Assembly: GCA_964575335.1 (NCBI GenBank)
Contig: CAZNPU010000007.1
Coordinates: 1 to 64,000, forward strand
Length of the DNA: 64,000 nt
DNA from: CAZNPU01 sp964575335
GTDB lineage: Bacteria > Planctomycetota > Phycisphaerae > Phycisphaerales > SM1A02
Reading direction: 5' to 3'
Part shown: positions 9,497 to 18,969 of the stretch, one piece after another
Position numbering within the stretch: the stretch's first letter is position 1
Layout: each line of letters starts with the position of its first letter
The notes under the pieces: generated by a model
The model's database searches: none
What the model saw: the letters and a program-made list of their open reading frames with translations, nothing else
Told to the model about the DNA's origin: nothing
Position numbers and translations under genes: made by a program

Positions 9497-10279
9497 TTAC
9501 GAATTCGTCGCATCCACCGCGCCAAAGCGACGATTGCGGCCGGCGTAATCGCGAATCGCTTCGTGCAGATGCTGTACGCGGAAATCGGGCCAGTACACAT
9601 CAGCAACGTGCAATTCAGCGTAACTGATCTGCCAGAGCAGATAGTTGGAGATGCGCATTTCGCCCGCAGTGCGAATCAGCAGATCGGGGTCGGGTAGGTC
9701 TGCGGTATAAAGATGCGCGCTGATTGTTTCTTCATCAATGGCGTCGGGATCGAGCTGCCCTGCCTGCACTTTTCCTGCAATCGCCCGAACGGCATCGGTG
9801 ATCTCGGTTCGGGAGCCATAGTTGAGCGCCAGGGCCAGGGTAAGTCCCGTGCAGTGCGCGGTGGCGGCTACGGTTTCATCCACTGCAGCCAGCACCTCAC
9901 TGGAAAGTCCTTCGCGCCGCCCGATCTGCAGAAACCGGACGTTGTTATCGATCAGTTCCTGCCGCTCTTTGGCGAGGTATTCCAGGTACAGGCCCATGAG
10001 CGCGTTGATTTCCGCAGCCGGCCGCTTCCAGTTTTCCATTGAGAAGGAATAGAGCGTCAGCGCCTTGATGCCGAGCTTGCCGCATTCAACGACAATATCG
10101 CGCACCGACTGTGCGCCGGCGCGGTGGCCAGCAATACGCGGCAGTTGGCGCTCAATTGCCCATCGCCCGTTGCCATCCATGATGATGGCGATGTGCCGCG
10201 GCAGGCGCTCTGCCGGCACCGCAAGTTCGCAGTCAGCAGAGGTGACGTCGGCGGCAGGATGGACAGAAACTTGCGTCAT
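9497..10279 (-). CDS. uppS: Isoprenyl transferase (undecaprenyl diphosphate synthase)
   Basis: A cis-prenyltransferase of 260 residues that extends farnesyl diphosphate with isopentenyl units to make the C55 lipid carrier for peptidoglycan and other envelope polymers. HIAIIMDGNGRWA (about residues 29-41) holds the catalytic Asp, and RTAGEMRISNYLLWQISYAEL near residue 205 is the C-terminal substrate-binding signature. TLYSFSMENWKRP is also conserved. A 22-residue N-terminal leader precedes the core. cdsA and dxr, which often follow uppS, are not here. Confidence 0.95.
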   Translation of the reverse strand: MTQVSVHPAADVTSADCELAVPAERLPRHIAIIMDGNGRWAIERQLPRIAGHRAGAQSVRDIVVECGKLGIKALTLYSFSMENWKRPAAEINALMGLYLEYLAKERQELIDNNVRFLQIGRREGLSSEVLAAVDETVAATAHCTGLTLALALNYGSRTEITDAVRAIAGKVQAGQLDPDAIDEETISAHLYTADLPDPDLLIRTAGEMRISNYLLWQISYAELHVADVYWPDFRVQHLHEAIRDYAGRNRRFGAVDATNS

Positions 10280-10462
10280 GGCAGGGATATCGTACTCGGC
10301 CCGTTGCCCGGCGGTTCAGGCCCAATTGCAAATCAACTATAGGTTGATCGGGATTTTCAGCAGCAGCTTTCAATCATCAACATTCGATTATGCGATATCA
10401 ACAACGCAGCAGCGGCGGCACATGCGCCGTTATCAGCCGCACGTCTGCTGGCTCTTGCCGTC

Positions 10463-10490
10463 AATGCAGCGATCGTACGGTCGCTGCATT
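10463..10490 (-). terminator. Hairpin at the purA stop codon
   Basis: AATGCAGCGA (10463-10472) and TCGCTGCATT (10481-10490) form a perfect ten-pair stem with an eight-base loop. It begins at the last base of the purA stop codon on the minus strand. There is no T-tract, so a factor-dependent or RNA-stabilising role is possible. Confidence 0.55.
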
Positions 10491-11875
10491 CACACGCTGG
10501 CAAGCGTCTGCTTTCGCTCCGGGCCGACGCTGACGATTTCCACGGGCAGGCCCGTCAGTTGTTCGATGCGCTCGAGGTATCGCAGCGCGTTGGTAGGCAG
10601 CGAAGCGCGATCAGTGGCGTCGTCGATCTCTTCCGTCCAGCCGGGCAGCGTTTCGTACACCGGCTCCACGCCTTCCAGCCGGTGCGCATCGGGCATGAAT
10701 CGATCAGTCACGCGACCGTCGGGCAGGCGATAGTGCGTGCAGATTTTCAGCTCTTCAAAGCCCGAAAGCACATCCAGCAGCATGCAGGCCAGCGACGTTG
10801 CGCCGCAGATCATGGCGGAATAGCGCACCGCGACCAGGTCCAGCCATCCGCACCGTCGCGGCCGGCCGGTGGTGGTGCCGTACTCATTGCCGCGGTCGCG
10901 GATGCGATCACCGGTGGCGTCAAGCAATTCTGTCGGGAACGGTCCTGCCCCAACGCGCGTGGAGTAGGCCTTCATGATGCCCAGGACGCGATTGATGTGA
11001 TAGCCCGGCACGCCGGTGCCTGCAGGGATGCCCAGCGTTGAGCAGTTGGAACTGGTCACATACGGGTATGTGCCGTGATCAATATCCAGCAGACAGGCGT
11101 TGGCGCCTTCAAAGAGAATGGATCGGCCTTCTTTCAGGTAATCGTGCAGCAGGTACGCAGTGTCGGTGATGTGCCCGGCCAGTCGCCGGCCGAGCGCTGC
11201 GTACTTCGACGCCAGATCGTCGGGATCAAGCGGTGTAGCGTTGATATCAAGAGCTGCCAGCTCCTTCTGGCGAATGGCGCAGATGACCTTGAGTTTGGCG
11301 CGCAGCCATTGCGGATCCAGCAGATCGCCCATGCGAATGGCGGTAGAGCGGTGGACCTTATCGGCATAGGCCGGCCCGATGCCGCGTTTTGTGGTGCCGA
11401 TGGACAGATCCGCCTCGCCGTTCACATTGCTCGACAGCACCCGCTCCAGCAGCGCATCGTGCTCTTTGTGATAGGGCATGACGACATGGGCGCGGTCGGA
11501 TACGCGCAGGTTGTCGCCCACTTCAACGCCGCGAGCGCGAAGTTGATCGATTTCCTCAACGAGCTTTTGCGGATCGACCACCACGCCGTTGCCGATCACG
11601 CAGGTTTTGTCGGGATAGAGAATGCCCGCGGGGATGAGATGCACCGCGTATTTCTGATCGCCGACGACAATACTGTGGCCCGCGTTGGCGCCGCCGTTGT
11701 AGCGCACGATCACATCGTGCTGAGCGGTGAGCAGATCGACGATTTTGCCCTTGCCTTCATCGCCCCACTGCAATCCGACGACAGCCGTGTGGCGGCTGGC
11801 ACAGGCCGAGCCATGATTGGGCGGCAAAGACGGCACGGCTGGCTGAGACTGATGATTATCGGCTGTATTGGACAT
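10490..11875 (-). CDS. purA: Adenylosuccinate synthetase
   Basis: PurA (461 residues) joins IMP and aspartate with GTP, the first committed step to AMP. The P-loop QWGDEGKGKIVDLL lies at about residues 36-49 with its catalytic Asp, followed by NGGANAGHSIVV. Also conserved are GTTKRGIGPAY, the IMP-loop region FEGANACLLDIDHGTYPYVT, and TTGRPRRCGWLDLV. The N-terminal ~28 residues before the core (Ser/Pro-rich) are longer than usual. A start nearer the core is possible but no better ATG exists. It is monocistronic as far as can be seen. Confidence 0.96.
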   Translation of the reverse strand: MSNTADNHQSQPAVPSLPPNHGSACASRHTAVVGLQWGDEGKGKIVDLLTAQHDVIVRYNGGANAGHSIVVGDQKYAVHLIPAGILYPDKTCVIGNGVVVDPQKLVEEIDQLRARGVEVGDNLRVSDRAHVVMPYHKEHDALLERVLSSNVNGEADLSIGTTKRGIGPAYADKVHRSTAIRMGDLLDPQWLRAKLKVICAIRQKELAALDINATPLDPDDLASKYAALGRRLAGHITDTAYLLHDYLKEGRSILFEGANACLLDIDHGTYPYVTSSNCSTLGIPAGTGVPGYHINRVLGIMKAYSTRVGAGPFPTELLDATGDRIRDRGNEYGTTTGRPRRCGWLDLVAVRYSAMICGATSLACMLLDVLSGFEELKICTHYRLPDGRVTDRFMPDAHRLEGVEPVYETLPGWTEEIDDATDRASLPTNALRYLERIEQLTGLPVEIVSVGPERKQTLASV

Positions 11876-12078
11876 GGGGCAGGATCAACAATGAAACTGG
11901 AAAAAGCGTCGCAGCGTTGTTGCTGCGCGCCAGCAATCTGGCGGCTTGGAAACCCGGGCAACTGGTCACTATATCAATGCAAAACGGTTGCGGGGCTGAA
12001 GTTGAGGCGTTGGTCAGCCGATGATAAGCCAGCCGTGCAGACATCTGAACTGCGGGCTGACACGGCGCGGAGGTCAAC

Positions 12079-12267
12079 GTGTCTACAGATAACGTGATCC
12101 GAATCATGTGCCCCAACATCGTCTGCAAGCGCATTCTGGCCGTGCCCAGCCATGCGCGGGGCAAATTGGTGCGTTGCCGCGGCTGCGGCATCAATATCCG
12201 CATACCTGCGCACAAGGGCAAGAACCAGCCGGTGATCGAACCGCCGGCAGGCGAAGAAGCAGCATGA
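12079..12267 (+). CDS. Small zinc-ribbon protein
   Basis: The 62-residue protein holds two cysteine pairs, CPNIVC near residue 11 and CRGC near residue 33, with the pattern CPN-x2-C...ARGKLVRCRGCG-x2-IRIP, a treble-clef/zinc-ribbon knuckle. The GTG start at 12079 is supported by a GGAGG five to six bases upstream. Such mini zinc-ribbon modules often stand at the N-terminus of larger planctomycete proteins. Here the frame stops soon after, so it is free-standing. Function unknown. Confidence 0.7.
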   Translation: MSTDNVIRIMCPNIVCKRILAVPSHARGKLVRCRGCGINIRIPAHKGKNQPVIEPPAGEEAA

Positions 12268-12381
12268 CGCAGGGCATGATGGGGCGGCTCATATACCTGC
12301 CTGTCTGTCCCCTCCCCACCGATCGACTGCTCAGCGCGCACTTGCCCGTTTGCACAAGCCAGATTTGACAAAAAACACCGT

Positions 12382-12843
12382 TTAGATGCGGTCGCCCGGG
12401 TGTTTGGCGCTGTCCAGAGCGGCGCTACTGCTATCAGGCCGCGGCAGTGAAACGGCTCCCGAAACCTCGCCATCCAAATACGACTGGCGTTCAATCACGA
12501 TCTCGCAGCCCAGCCCGTCATCAGCAGGATCTTCGTCCTGAACGCGCACCTTGAAGGTCACCGGCCCGATCGTGAGCGTGTCGTCGTCCTCCAGAACCGA
12601 TTCCTCCACGCGCTGGCCGTTGTGATAGGTGCCCTGATCGGAGTTGAGATCGATCAACCGGAGCTGCTTGCCGTCAAAAATGATCTGACAGTGCTTGTGT
12701 GAAACGGTTGGCAGCGGGATTCTCACGCCGCACCCCGGCTCGCGTCCGATGATGGTGCCCGATTCGCGCACTGGAAAGGTGCGTTCAAGCCCGTCGCTCG
12801 CCTGCATGACCAACCAGATGCTCACGGGGACGAATCCTTTCAT
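12382..12843 (-). CDS. FHA-domain protein
   Basis: The 153-residue protein is a nearly bare forkhead-associated domain, which binds phosphothreonine peptides. GTIIGREPGCGVRIPLPTVS contains the conserved G-R-x(n)-S motif, followed by HCQIIFDGKQLRLIDLNSDQ and the TYHNG(Q)RV loop, all in about residues 28-105. A Ser/Pro tail follows. No Ser/Thr kinase is adjacent in the window. It is divergent from hemW with 90 bases between start codons, so the two share a promoter region. Confidence 0.88.
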   Translation of the reverse strand: MKGFVPVSIWLVMQASDGLERTFPVRESGTIIGREPGCGVRIPLPTVSHKHCQIIFDGKQLRLIDLNSDQGTYHNGQRVEESVLEDDDTLTIGPVTFKVRVQDEDPADDGLGCEIVIERQSYLDGEVSGAVSLPRPDSSSAALDSAKHPGDRI

Positions 12844-12932
12844 TCCTCAGGTGTGTGGGTCTAAGATGGTGTCAATCCGTTTCACCGTACCCGCTACCCC
12901 CCCTGCTTGCTTTGTGCCTCCCCCAGCAACTC

Positions 12933-14249
12933 ATGCGTCCCGCCCCGATTCCTCTTGCCCAGATTACCACGCCAGCGGGGCAACTCCAAGCAAAAAACCG
13001 CCCCATAACGATCGCGGATGTGCTGCATGGCCTTGGGCTGGCCCAATCGGCTCCTGAGGCCGAAAAAGCCGCTTTTTCAACCGTGCGGGGCCTGTATGTG
13101 CATATTCCCTTTTGCTTTCACAAGTGCCATTACTGCGATTTCTACAGCATTGTGGATTCGCAGGACCGCCAGGCGGCTTTCGCAGACCGTCTCGTGGCGG
13201 AACTTGAAGCGGCAGCAGCATTTCTGAATCAGCCGGTCGAAACGATATTCGTAGGCGGCGGGACGCCGACCCTGCTCAAACCCCACCTGTGGCAGAGGCT
13301 GCTGGAGGCAATCCACCGCTGGACGCCTTTGGCTGACGGCGGGGAATTCACCGTGGAAGCCAATCCCGAGACCGTCACGCCGGAACTGGCTGAGGTGCTG
13401 GCAAAAGGCGGCGTAAACCGCGTGAGCATCGGCTGCCAATCATTCAACCCGAAACACCTCACGACCCTTGAACGCTGGCACGAGCCGCGCAATGTCGAGC
13501 GCAGCATGGAGATCCTGCGAGCAGCAGGCATCGTCAACCTCAATCTCGATCTGATTTACGCTGTGCCGGGCCAAACCCTTGTGGAATGGCAGGCCGACCT
13601 TGACGCCGCACTCGCGCTGCAGCCATCGCATTTGAGTTGTTATGGCCTCATGTATGAGCCGAATACGCCGCTGACGGTGCGCGTGCGACAGGGACAGATT
13701 CAGCCGGCAGAGCAGGATCTGGAAGCAGCCATGTACGAAGCGACCATCGAGCGGCTCGCTGCAGCCGGTTTCGAGCATTATGAAATCAGCAACTGGGCGC
13801 GGCTCGACGATTCTTCTCACTCATCGCGCCGCGCTGCTGCTGAAGCATCATCCAATCGCTGCCGTCACAACGTGCTGTACTGGTCAAACGCCAATTGGTG
13901 GCCGCTTGGCCCAAGCGCATCGGGACATATTGACGGGGTGCGGTGGAAAAATGTGCCGCGGCTGGGTGAGTACCTCGAATACGGACCGTTGCCGCCGGTT
14001 CTCGATGTTGAGCACGTTGATGAAGATACCCGGATCGGCGAACGATTCATGCTGGGTTTGCGGATGATTGAGGGCTTGTCGCATCACGAAGTGGATTGGC
14101 TGCTTGAGCGCGGCAACCGAGCAGCAGAACGCCGCACTGCAATCCAATGCCACATCAATACGGGATTGCTGGAGCGCACCGAAACTTCACTGCGCCTAAG
14201 CCGCAGCGGGCTGATGCTCGCTGACAGCGTGTTGGCGGATTTGATTTGA
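12933..14249 (+). CDS. hemW: Radical SAM protein HemW (heme chaperone, CPO-like)
   Basis: A 438-residue radical SAM enzyme of the HemW family. The iron-sulfur motif CFHKCHYCDFYS (Cys61, Cys65, Cys68) follows GLYVHIPF, and FVGGGTPTLL and TVEANPETV are family signatures. HemW proteins bind heme and are thought to insert it into respiratory enzymes. They are widely misnamed coproporphyrinogen oxidase. The ATG at 12933 leaves about 50 residues before the core, longer than typical, so a later start cannot be excluded. A Ser/Ala-rich insert (about residues 297-312, DSSHSSRRAAAEASS) interrupts the segment after NWAR. Confidence 0.9.
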   Translation: MRPAPIPLAQITTPAGQLQAKNRPITIADVLHGLGLAQSAPEAEKAAFSTVRGLYVHIPFCFHKCHYCDFYSIVDSQDRQAAFADRLVAELEAAAAFLNQPVETIFVGGGTPTLLKPHLWQRLLEAIHRWTPLADGGEFTVEANPETVTPELAEVLAKGGVNRVSIGCQSFNPKHLTTLERWHEPRNVERSMEILRAAGIVNLNLDLIYAVPGQTLVEWQADLDAALALQPSHLSCYGLMYEPNTPLTVRVRQGQIQPAEQDLEAAMYEATIERLAAAGFEHYEISNWARLDDSSHSSRRAAAEASSNRCRHNVLYWSNANWWPLGPSASGHIDGVRWKNVPRLGEYLEYGPLPPVLDVEHVDEDTRIGERFMLGLRMIEGLSHHEVDWLLERGNRAAERRTAIQCHINTGLLERTETSLRLSRSGLMLADSVLADLI

Positions 14250-14539
14250 CTGTGTGCGCGACGCAGCCAGCCGCCATCGTTGCCTTGAGCGTCGGCAATG
14301 CCACCAATCGCCCGCTCCCATCTGAATCGCCAATCGAAGCAGTATTGCCAAGCGCGATTGAACAATCCCCAACAATTCCGGGTAATCTTCAACTCCAGGT
14401 TAGACGAAGCAGTCAACGCAGCGGCTGTACATTTGGCCCGATAAGCCGATAACCCCGACATGACGATGGCCACCCGAATCGCGATGGTTTTGCAGAAACA
14501 CGGCCGCTGTGAGTTGCAGCTGTGCGGAGGGTCTGCTGC

Positions 14540-15508
14540 ATGTTGATGGCGATCATTCGACTGATGCGGCCGGGCGACTGGGTGAAGAACGTCTTTGTTC
14601 TCCCCGCGCTGGTGTTCGCCTTGCCGACGGTGGCCTTCAGCGCCGAGGCCCGCGCAGCGGGCGTGCCGGACTTGCTGCCGATGATTGGCGCGACGTTTCT
14701 GGCGTTTCTGGCGTTCTGTCTCATGGCGTCGGGGTTCTACGCCATCAACGATGTGGTCGATGCGCCGAAGGATCGGCTGCACCCGGTCAAGCGTCATCGG
14801 CCGGTCGCCAGCGGCGAGATCCCGCCGGGCGTCGCGGCGACGTTCGGCGGCATCCTGGTGATCGCAGCGCCCATCGTTGGGTTGATGGTGAACTCGAGCC
14901 TTGCCTGGGTGCTGCTGCTTTATGCGCTGCTGCAGGCGTCGTACAACCTGGGCCTGAAGCGCGTCATGCTGGTTGACGTGGTGGCGGTGGCGCTGGGCTT
15001 TGCGCTTCGGGCAACGGCTGGCGCGGTCGCCATCGAAGTGCAGATTTCAATCTGGCTTGCGCTGTGCGTGTTTTTCCTCTGCGTCTATCTCGGATTCATC
15101 AAAAGGCTGTGCGATCTCGCCTCAGCCGAAGCGCAAGGCAAGAGCGAATGGAAATCGCCCGCGGGATACGACGATCGCGGAGAGCTCAACTGGCTCCTGG
15201 GCGTTGGGGCTGTGCTGGCCATTGTGACCTATCTCATGTACACGTTGTCGGAACATGCCTGGTCGCTTTTTGGCAGCCGGGCACTGGGCCTGGCGCTGCT
15301 TTCGCCGCTGGTGATGATTGCGATTCACCGCTTTTATCGCCGGGCATGGTATGGCTTTTCCGACAGCCCGCTCGATGCGCTGCGTCACGATCGCGTCGTG
15401 CTGGTGACAGTTGTGCTGTTCAGCGCCGGCGTACTGGCGACGCTGTATGTGCCGATTGTCGGTCAGACGCTGGACAAGCTGTTCATTCATATCGTTCAGC
15501 CGATGTAG
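14540..15508 (+). CDS. UbiA-family prenyltransferase (decaprenyl-phosphate phosphoribosyltransferase-like)
   Basis: The 322-residue integral membrane protein has about nine hydrophobic helices and the UbiA aspartate motif NDVVDAPKDRLHPVK (near residue 80), followed by RPVASGEI. YNLGLKRVMLVDVVAVALGF is the second loop region. The overall pattern (LMRPGDWVKNVFVLPALVF at the start) matches the subgroup that transfers phosphoribose to polyprenyl phosphate, the first step of decaprenyl-phosphoryl-arabinose synthesis in actinobacteria. The exact substrate here is inference. A GGAGG about nine bases before 14540 decides the start. The next gene begins four bases after its stop, which points to an operon. 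Confidence 0.85.
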   Translation: MLMAIIRLMRPGDWVKNVFVLPALVFALPTVAFSAEARAAGVPDLLPMIGATFLAFLAFCLMASGFYAINDVVDAPKDRLHPVKRHRPVASGEIPPGVAATFGGILVIAAPIVGLMVNSSLAWVLLLYALLQASYNLGLKRVMLVDVVAVALGFALRATAGAVAIEVQISIWLALCVFFLCVYLGFIKRLCDLASAEAQGKSEWKSPAGYDDRGELNWLLGVGAVLAIVTYLMYTLSEHAWSLFGSRALGLALLSPLVMIAIHRFYRRAWYGFSDSPLDALRHDRVVLVTVVLFSAGVLATLYVPIVGQTLDKLFIHIVQPM

Positions 15509-15512
15509 CGCA

Positions 15513-16907
15513 ATGCCAATGACCGACGCACATGCAGGCAATGTGATCGCATCTGACGCACAACGACCGCTGCCGGCGCTGCTTTGTCTTGTCGCGCTTT
15601 TCCTCGCGCTGACCTGGCCTGCAATCCTCAGCGGCCGCGAAGGCACTTCGGAAGCGTACGATCAGCGCCACTATCACGAGCCGGTGATCGAAAAGATCGT
15701 CGAGCAGTGGCCCCATCCTGATTTCGTGAACTATCGATCCGCCACCACGCCGGGATATCACCTGCTGATGGCAACGATCAAGCGATATCTGACTGATTCA
15801 CCGATCATTGTGCGGCTGATCAGCAATCTGTTCAGCCTGGGCTTTCTCCTTGTGGTCTTCGGCTGCGCTTTGAGATATGCAACGCCCTGGCAGGCGTTGA
15901 TGCTTGTGATGCCTCTGGCGTGTTCGACATATCTGCTGGCCGGTTCGATCTGGCTCACCACTGACAATCTTGGGTGGCTGTTTGTGTCCGTTGCGCTTGG
16001 CGCTGCGGTGATGAGCAAGCCAACTGCAGCACGGTTCGCGCTGGGCGGGATTGCTGTGCTGGCGGTAACGTTCGTGCGTCAGATTCATATCTGGACCGCT
16101 GCACCGGTCGCATTGGCGGCGCTGCTGCAAAGTCCGCTGGCGAACTCTCTGCCAAAGACGCTCCGGCACGATGATCACAACCAACAGCAGACATGGCTGC
16201 CGCTGATTGCAGCAGGTTTTTTCATAGCGGCTGCATTTGCGTTGCTCGGCGCATTCGTGCTGGCGTGGGGCGGATTGACGCCGCCTGCATTTACAGAGCA
16301 GCACGCACGCGGGCCGAATCTGGCGACCATTCCCCTGGCGCTGTCGCTAGTTGGTGTGTTCGGCATGTTCTTTCTCCCGGCCTTCGGCGGTTATCGTGAG
16401 GCATTTGCCTTTCGCAGCCGCACTGTGGTTCTCGTCGCCATCGCTGCAGCCGTGCTCTGCATGCTTATGCCCACGTCATACGCCTTTGATGACGGAAGGC
16501 GAGGCGGACCGCTCTGGCATATCGTGCGACTGCTGCCGGTATTTGCTGACCGCAGCATTGTGTTCCCGCTGCTTGCAGCAGTGGGCGCACTCGTGCTGCT
16601 GCAGGCGTGGCGCAGCGTTGTGGCGGCAGGCAACCGCCAACCTGCAATGATTCTCCTGCTTGGCATGCTCGGCTGGGTTCTCGCGCAGTCAATGAACTTC
16701 CAGGCGTGGCAGCGATACTGCGAGCCGATCATTCTCGTCATGCTCATATGGCTGGCGGCGCTTGCGCAGCCGCATCAGACAGAGCGTGCTGCCAATCGTG
16801 CCGCTTTGCCTCAACGATGGTGGATCGGCCCAATCGCGTTGAGCATCGTGCAATTCAGCCTGACCGCAGCAGGCGTGTACTGGCCAATGATTCGCGATGC
16901 GATGTAA
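15513..16907 (+). CDS. Polytopic membrane protein, likely GT-C glycosyltransferase (Alg10/DIE2-like)
   Basis: The 464-residue protein has roughly ten to twelve hydrophobic segments. Its first outer loop reads EAYDQRHYHEPVIEKIV ... SATTPGYHLLMA, close in arrangement to the D/E-x-x-H-x-x-Q...TTPPG-Y loop of Alg10-type lipid-linked-sugar glucosyltransferases. That assignment is from motif resemblance only. Translational coupling to the UbiA-like gene (start four bases past its stop, alternative ATG at 15519) suggests it uses the polyprenyl-phosphate sugar made by that pathway. No catalytic residue can be proved by eye. Confidence 0.65.
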   Translation: MPMTDAHAGNVIASDAQRPLPALLCLVALFLALTWPAILSGREGTSEAYDQRHYHEPVIEKIVEQWPHPDFVNYRSATTPGYHLLMATIKRYLTDSPIIVRLISNLFSLGFLLVVFGCALRYATPWQALMLVMPLACSTYLLAGSIWLTTDNLGWLFVSVALGAAVMSKPTAARFALGGIAVLAVTFVRQIHIWTAAPVALAALLQSPLANSLPKTLRHDDHNQQQTWLPLIAAGFFIAAAFALLGAFVLAWGGLTPPAFTEQHARGPNLATIPLALSLVGVFGMFFLPAFGGYREAFAFRSRTVVLVAIAAAVLCMLMPTSYAFDDGRRGGPLWHIVRLLPVFADRSIVFPLLAAVGALVLLQAWRSVVAAGNRQPAMILLLGMLGWVLAQSMNFQAWQRYCEPIILVMLIWLAALAQPHQTERAANRAALPQRWWIGPIALSIVQFSLTAAGVYWPMIRDAM

Positions 16908-17080
16908 CGCCGAATCAATGGCGCAGTCATCACCTCAATACATCAGTTCAGCAACAAAAAGCAGCACTGCAAGGCAAGACAAGATAAGCCGGCTGCTTTG
17001 TCTGCCCAGCCAGTATTGCCCGCATGCATAAGAAGCAAGGTTCTGCAATCCTGCCACCGCGCTGCTGCTGAAGAGGCGAA

Positions 17081-17548
17081 TTACGGCTCGATCACCGGGC
17101 CGCGCACATCGCTGCCGGGTTGACCGCTGACGCCGGCCGTCTGCCGCTGCGCCATTTGCTGTGCGACAAGCTGGCTGATCTGCACGTACCTGCTGCGCAG
17201 CTCCGCCAGGATTTGCCGCAGTTCATCTGCCTCTTCGTCGGTGAGATTGCCCTTGGTTTTCTGCTCCAGCACGTCCAGAAGATCGATGCTGAAACGCGAG
17301 CCTTCCAAGTCGATGATCACGCGATTGGTCTGGGGGTCCGCCATGGCGCCCAGCCCCATGATCGCCTGAGAAGCGAGCATGCCAACGAGCGATTTGAAGC
17401 TCGCTTCGGGCAGTTCATGTGCGCTTCGCCCGCTTGCGGCTGCAGCCCGCTCCTGTTCCTTGCGCGCCAGCCGCTCTTTTTCCCGCTGGGCCTCGGCTTT
17501 CCAATCGCTGTCAATGTGCAATTTCGGCTTGTCGTGTTCTTCAGGCAT
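17081..17548 (-). CDS. DUF1844 domain protein
   Basis: The 155-residue protein matches DUF1844: ASFKSLVGMLASQAIMGLGA, then a predicted helix-rich core with IDLLDVLEQKTKGNLTDEEA. The N-terminus is highly charged (KEKERLARKEQERAA), probably a coiled coil, and the C-terminus is Gln/Pro-rich. Function of the family is unknown. Two ATGs lie six bases apart. 17548 is preferred because AGGA is at proper distance from it. It is divergent from the SurA-like lipoprotein gene. Confidence 0.8.
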   Translation of the reverse strand: MPEEHDKPKLHIDSDWKAEAQREKERLARKEQERAAAASGRSAHELPEASFKSLVGMLASQAIMGLGAMADPQTNRVIIDLEGSRFSIDLLDVLEQKTKGNLTDEEADELRQILAELRSRYVQISQLVAQQMAQRQTAGVSGQPGSDVRGPVIEP

Positions 17549-17658
17549 GGTCATCCTGCCGGCTTGAGGTTCGGAAGTGATTTGTGTTCCAGGCCGCAGT
17601 ATAGGGACCGAAAGCCGTTACAATCCCATCCGATGACCCAAATGCGAGGGATTGCTCA

Positions 17659-18969
17659 ATGATCAACAGCAGCGCGAGAACGCTGTGGCAACGCGGACGA
17701 ACCGGCGCAGGCGCTCTGACGCTGGCGGGACTCCTGTTGATGGTTGCCGGCTGCGACGCCGCACGATCCACGCAGTCCAACATTGCCCCACGCCCGGTTA
17801 CGCTGGCTGAGTTCGCTCAACCCGGCGCCGGCCGCTCAGAGCAATCAGCAACCACCGCAGCCCCGGCGAGCAACGTCGGCGCAGCCAGCGGGAACGATAT
17901 CGACTCATCGCAGAAACCGCTGCCCATGCGTCTTGTCGCATCCTCGCCGGACGTGGACACCTCCAGCGCATCTGCTGCGACCCCCAACGACGTGCGGCTG
18001 GGCGAGTACGCGCTTCGCCCGGGCGATCAGGTCTATGTCGACGGCGTGATCGGTCAGGTAAGCGGCCGGCCGGTCTTTGTTGATGAATTTCTTGAGCCAA
18101 TCGCTGATCAGCTGCGCCAGGAAGCGAGGCGTCTGCCACCTCGTGAGTTTATTGAAACAGCGCGCGTCATTATTGATCGTCACCTGCAGGAATTCGTGAT
18201 CAACGAACTGTTTCTCGCCGAGGCTGAAGCAGCGCTGAGCGTGCAGCAAAAGCAGGGGCTTGTGGCATTCCTGCGCGACCTGCAGGAACGCCGCGTCGCG
18301 GAAACGCGGGGCAGCCGCATCCTGACCGAGCGCGAATTGCAGGAAGAGGGCCTTACGCTTGAGACCTTCACCGAGCAGGAACGCACGAAGATTCTGATCA
18401 GCAATCTCATCAGCCGCAAAATTGCCCCGCGCGTAATTGTGTCGTGGAAGGACGTCGAGCGGGAGTACCAGCGCCGCTGGTCGGAATTCAACCCGCCTGC
18501 GCTTGTCACGTTCAAAACGATTGCGATCAGCAGCAGCGAAACCGACCTGATCGAGCAGATCAATTCGCTGGTTGAAACTGACAGCCCGTTTGAGCGCATC
18601 GTCGAACTGGCTGGCGAAGCCAATGTGCGCACGCTGGATCCGCTGCAGATGGGACCAGGCGGCGTGAACGATGTCGCGTTGAGCGATGTCATTACGCCGC
18701 ACCTTGAAGGGCTGGAGGTGGGCGACACGTCGCGCGGCTTTACGATTGGCAGCCGCACGATGTGGATTCACGTTGCGTCAATCGACCAGCCGCCGGGCCG
18801 GAGCCTGTATGAGGTGCAGCGACAGCTTCAGGCGGAACTGCGGCAACGCCGCGAACTTGAGGAGCGCGTGCGCTTCATCCGATCACTGTTTGAACAGGGC
18901 ATTTACGACGAACTGGAATTGATGTCGCGCCGCATTCTTGCCGTGGCGGTGCAGCGCTATTTGCGATGA
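17659..18969 (+). CDS. SurA/PpiC-like lipoprotein (periplasmic folding factor)
   Basis: The 436-residue protein has a lipoprotein signal peptide ending LLLMVAGC, with Cys at about residue 32, so it should be attached to a membrane on the periplasmic side. A Ser/Ala-rich linker reaches about residue 125. Then GQVSGRPVFVDEFLEPIADQ and a long helical part with the VSWKDVEREYQRRW motif resemble the SurA N-terminal chaperone domain, followed by a parvulin-like segment (VTFKTIAISSSE ... VGDTSRGFTIGSRTMWIHV) that is diverged. Chaperone activity is more likely than isomerase activity. It overlaps yraN by four bases. Confidence 0.72.
   Translation: MINSSARTLWQRGRTGAGALTLAGLLLMVAGCDAARSTQSNIAPRPVTLAEFAQPGAGRSEQSATTAAPASNVGAASGNDIDSSQKPLPMRLVASSPDVDTSSASAATPNDVRLGEYALRPGDQVYVDGVIGQVSGRPVFVDEFLEPIADQLRQEARRLPPREFIETARVIIDRHLQEFVINELFLAEAEAALSVQQKQGLVAFLRDLQERRVAETRGSRILTERELQEEGLTLETFTEQERTKILISNLISRKIAPRVIVSWKDVEREYQRRWSEFNPPALVTFKTIAISSSETDLIEQINSLVETDSPFERIVELAGEANVRTLDPLQMGPGGVNDVALSDVITPHLEGLEVGDTSRGFTIGSRTMWIHVASIDQPPGRSLYEVQRQLQAELRQRRELEERVRFIRSLFEQGIYDELELMSRRILAVAVQRYLR

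Noticed and set aside
14084..14797. Minus-strand frame across the hemW end and ubiA start
   Set aside because: Highly basic, His/Arg-rich translation overlapping two good genes.
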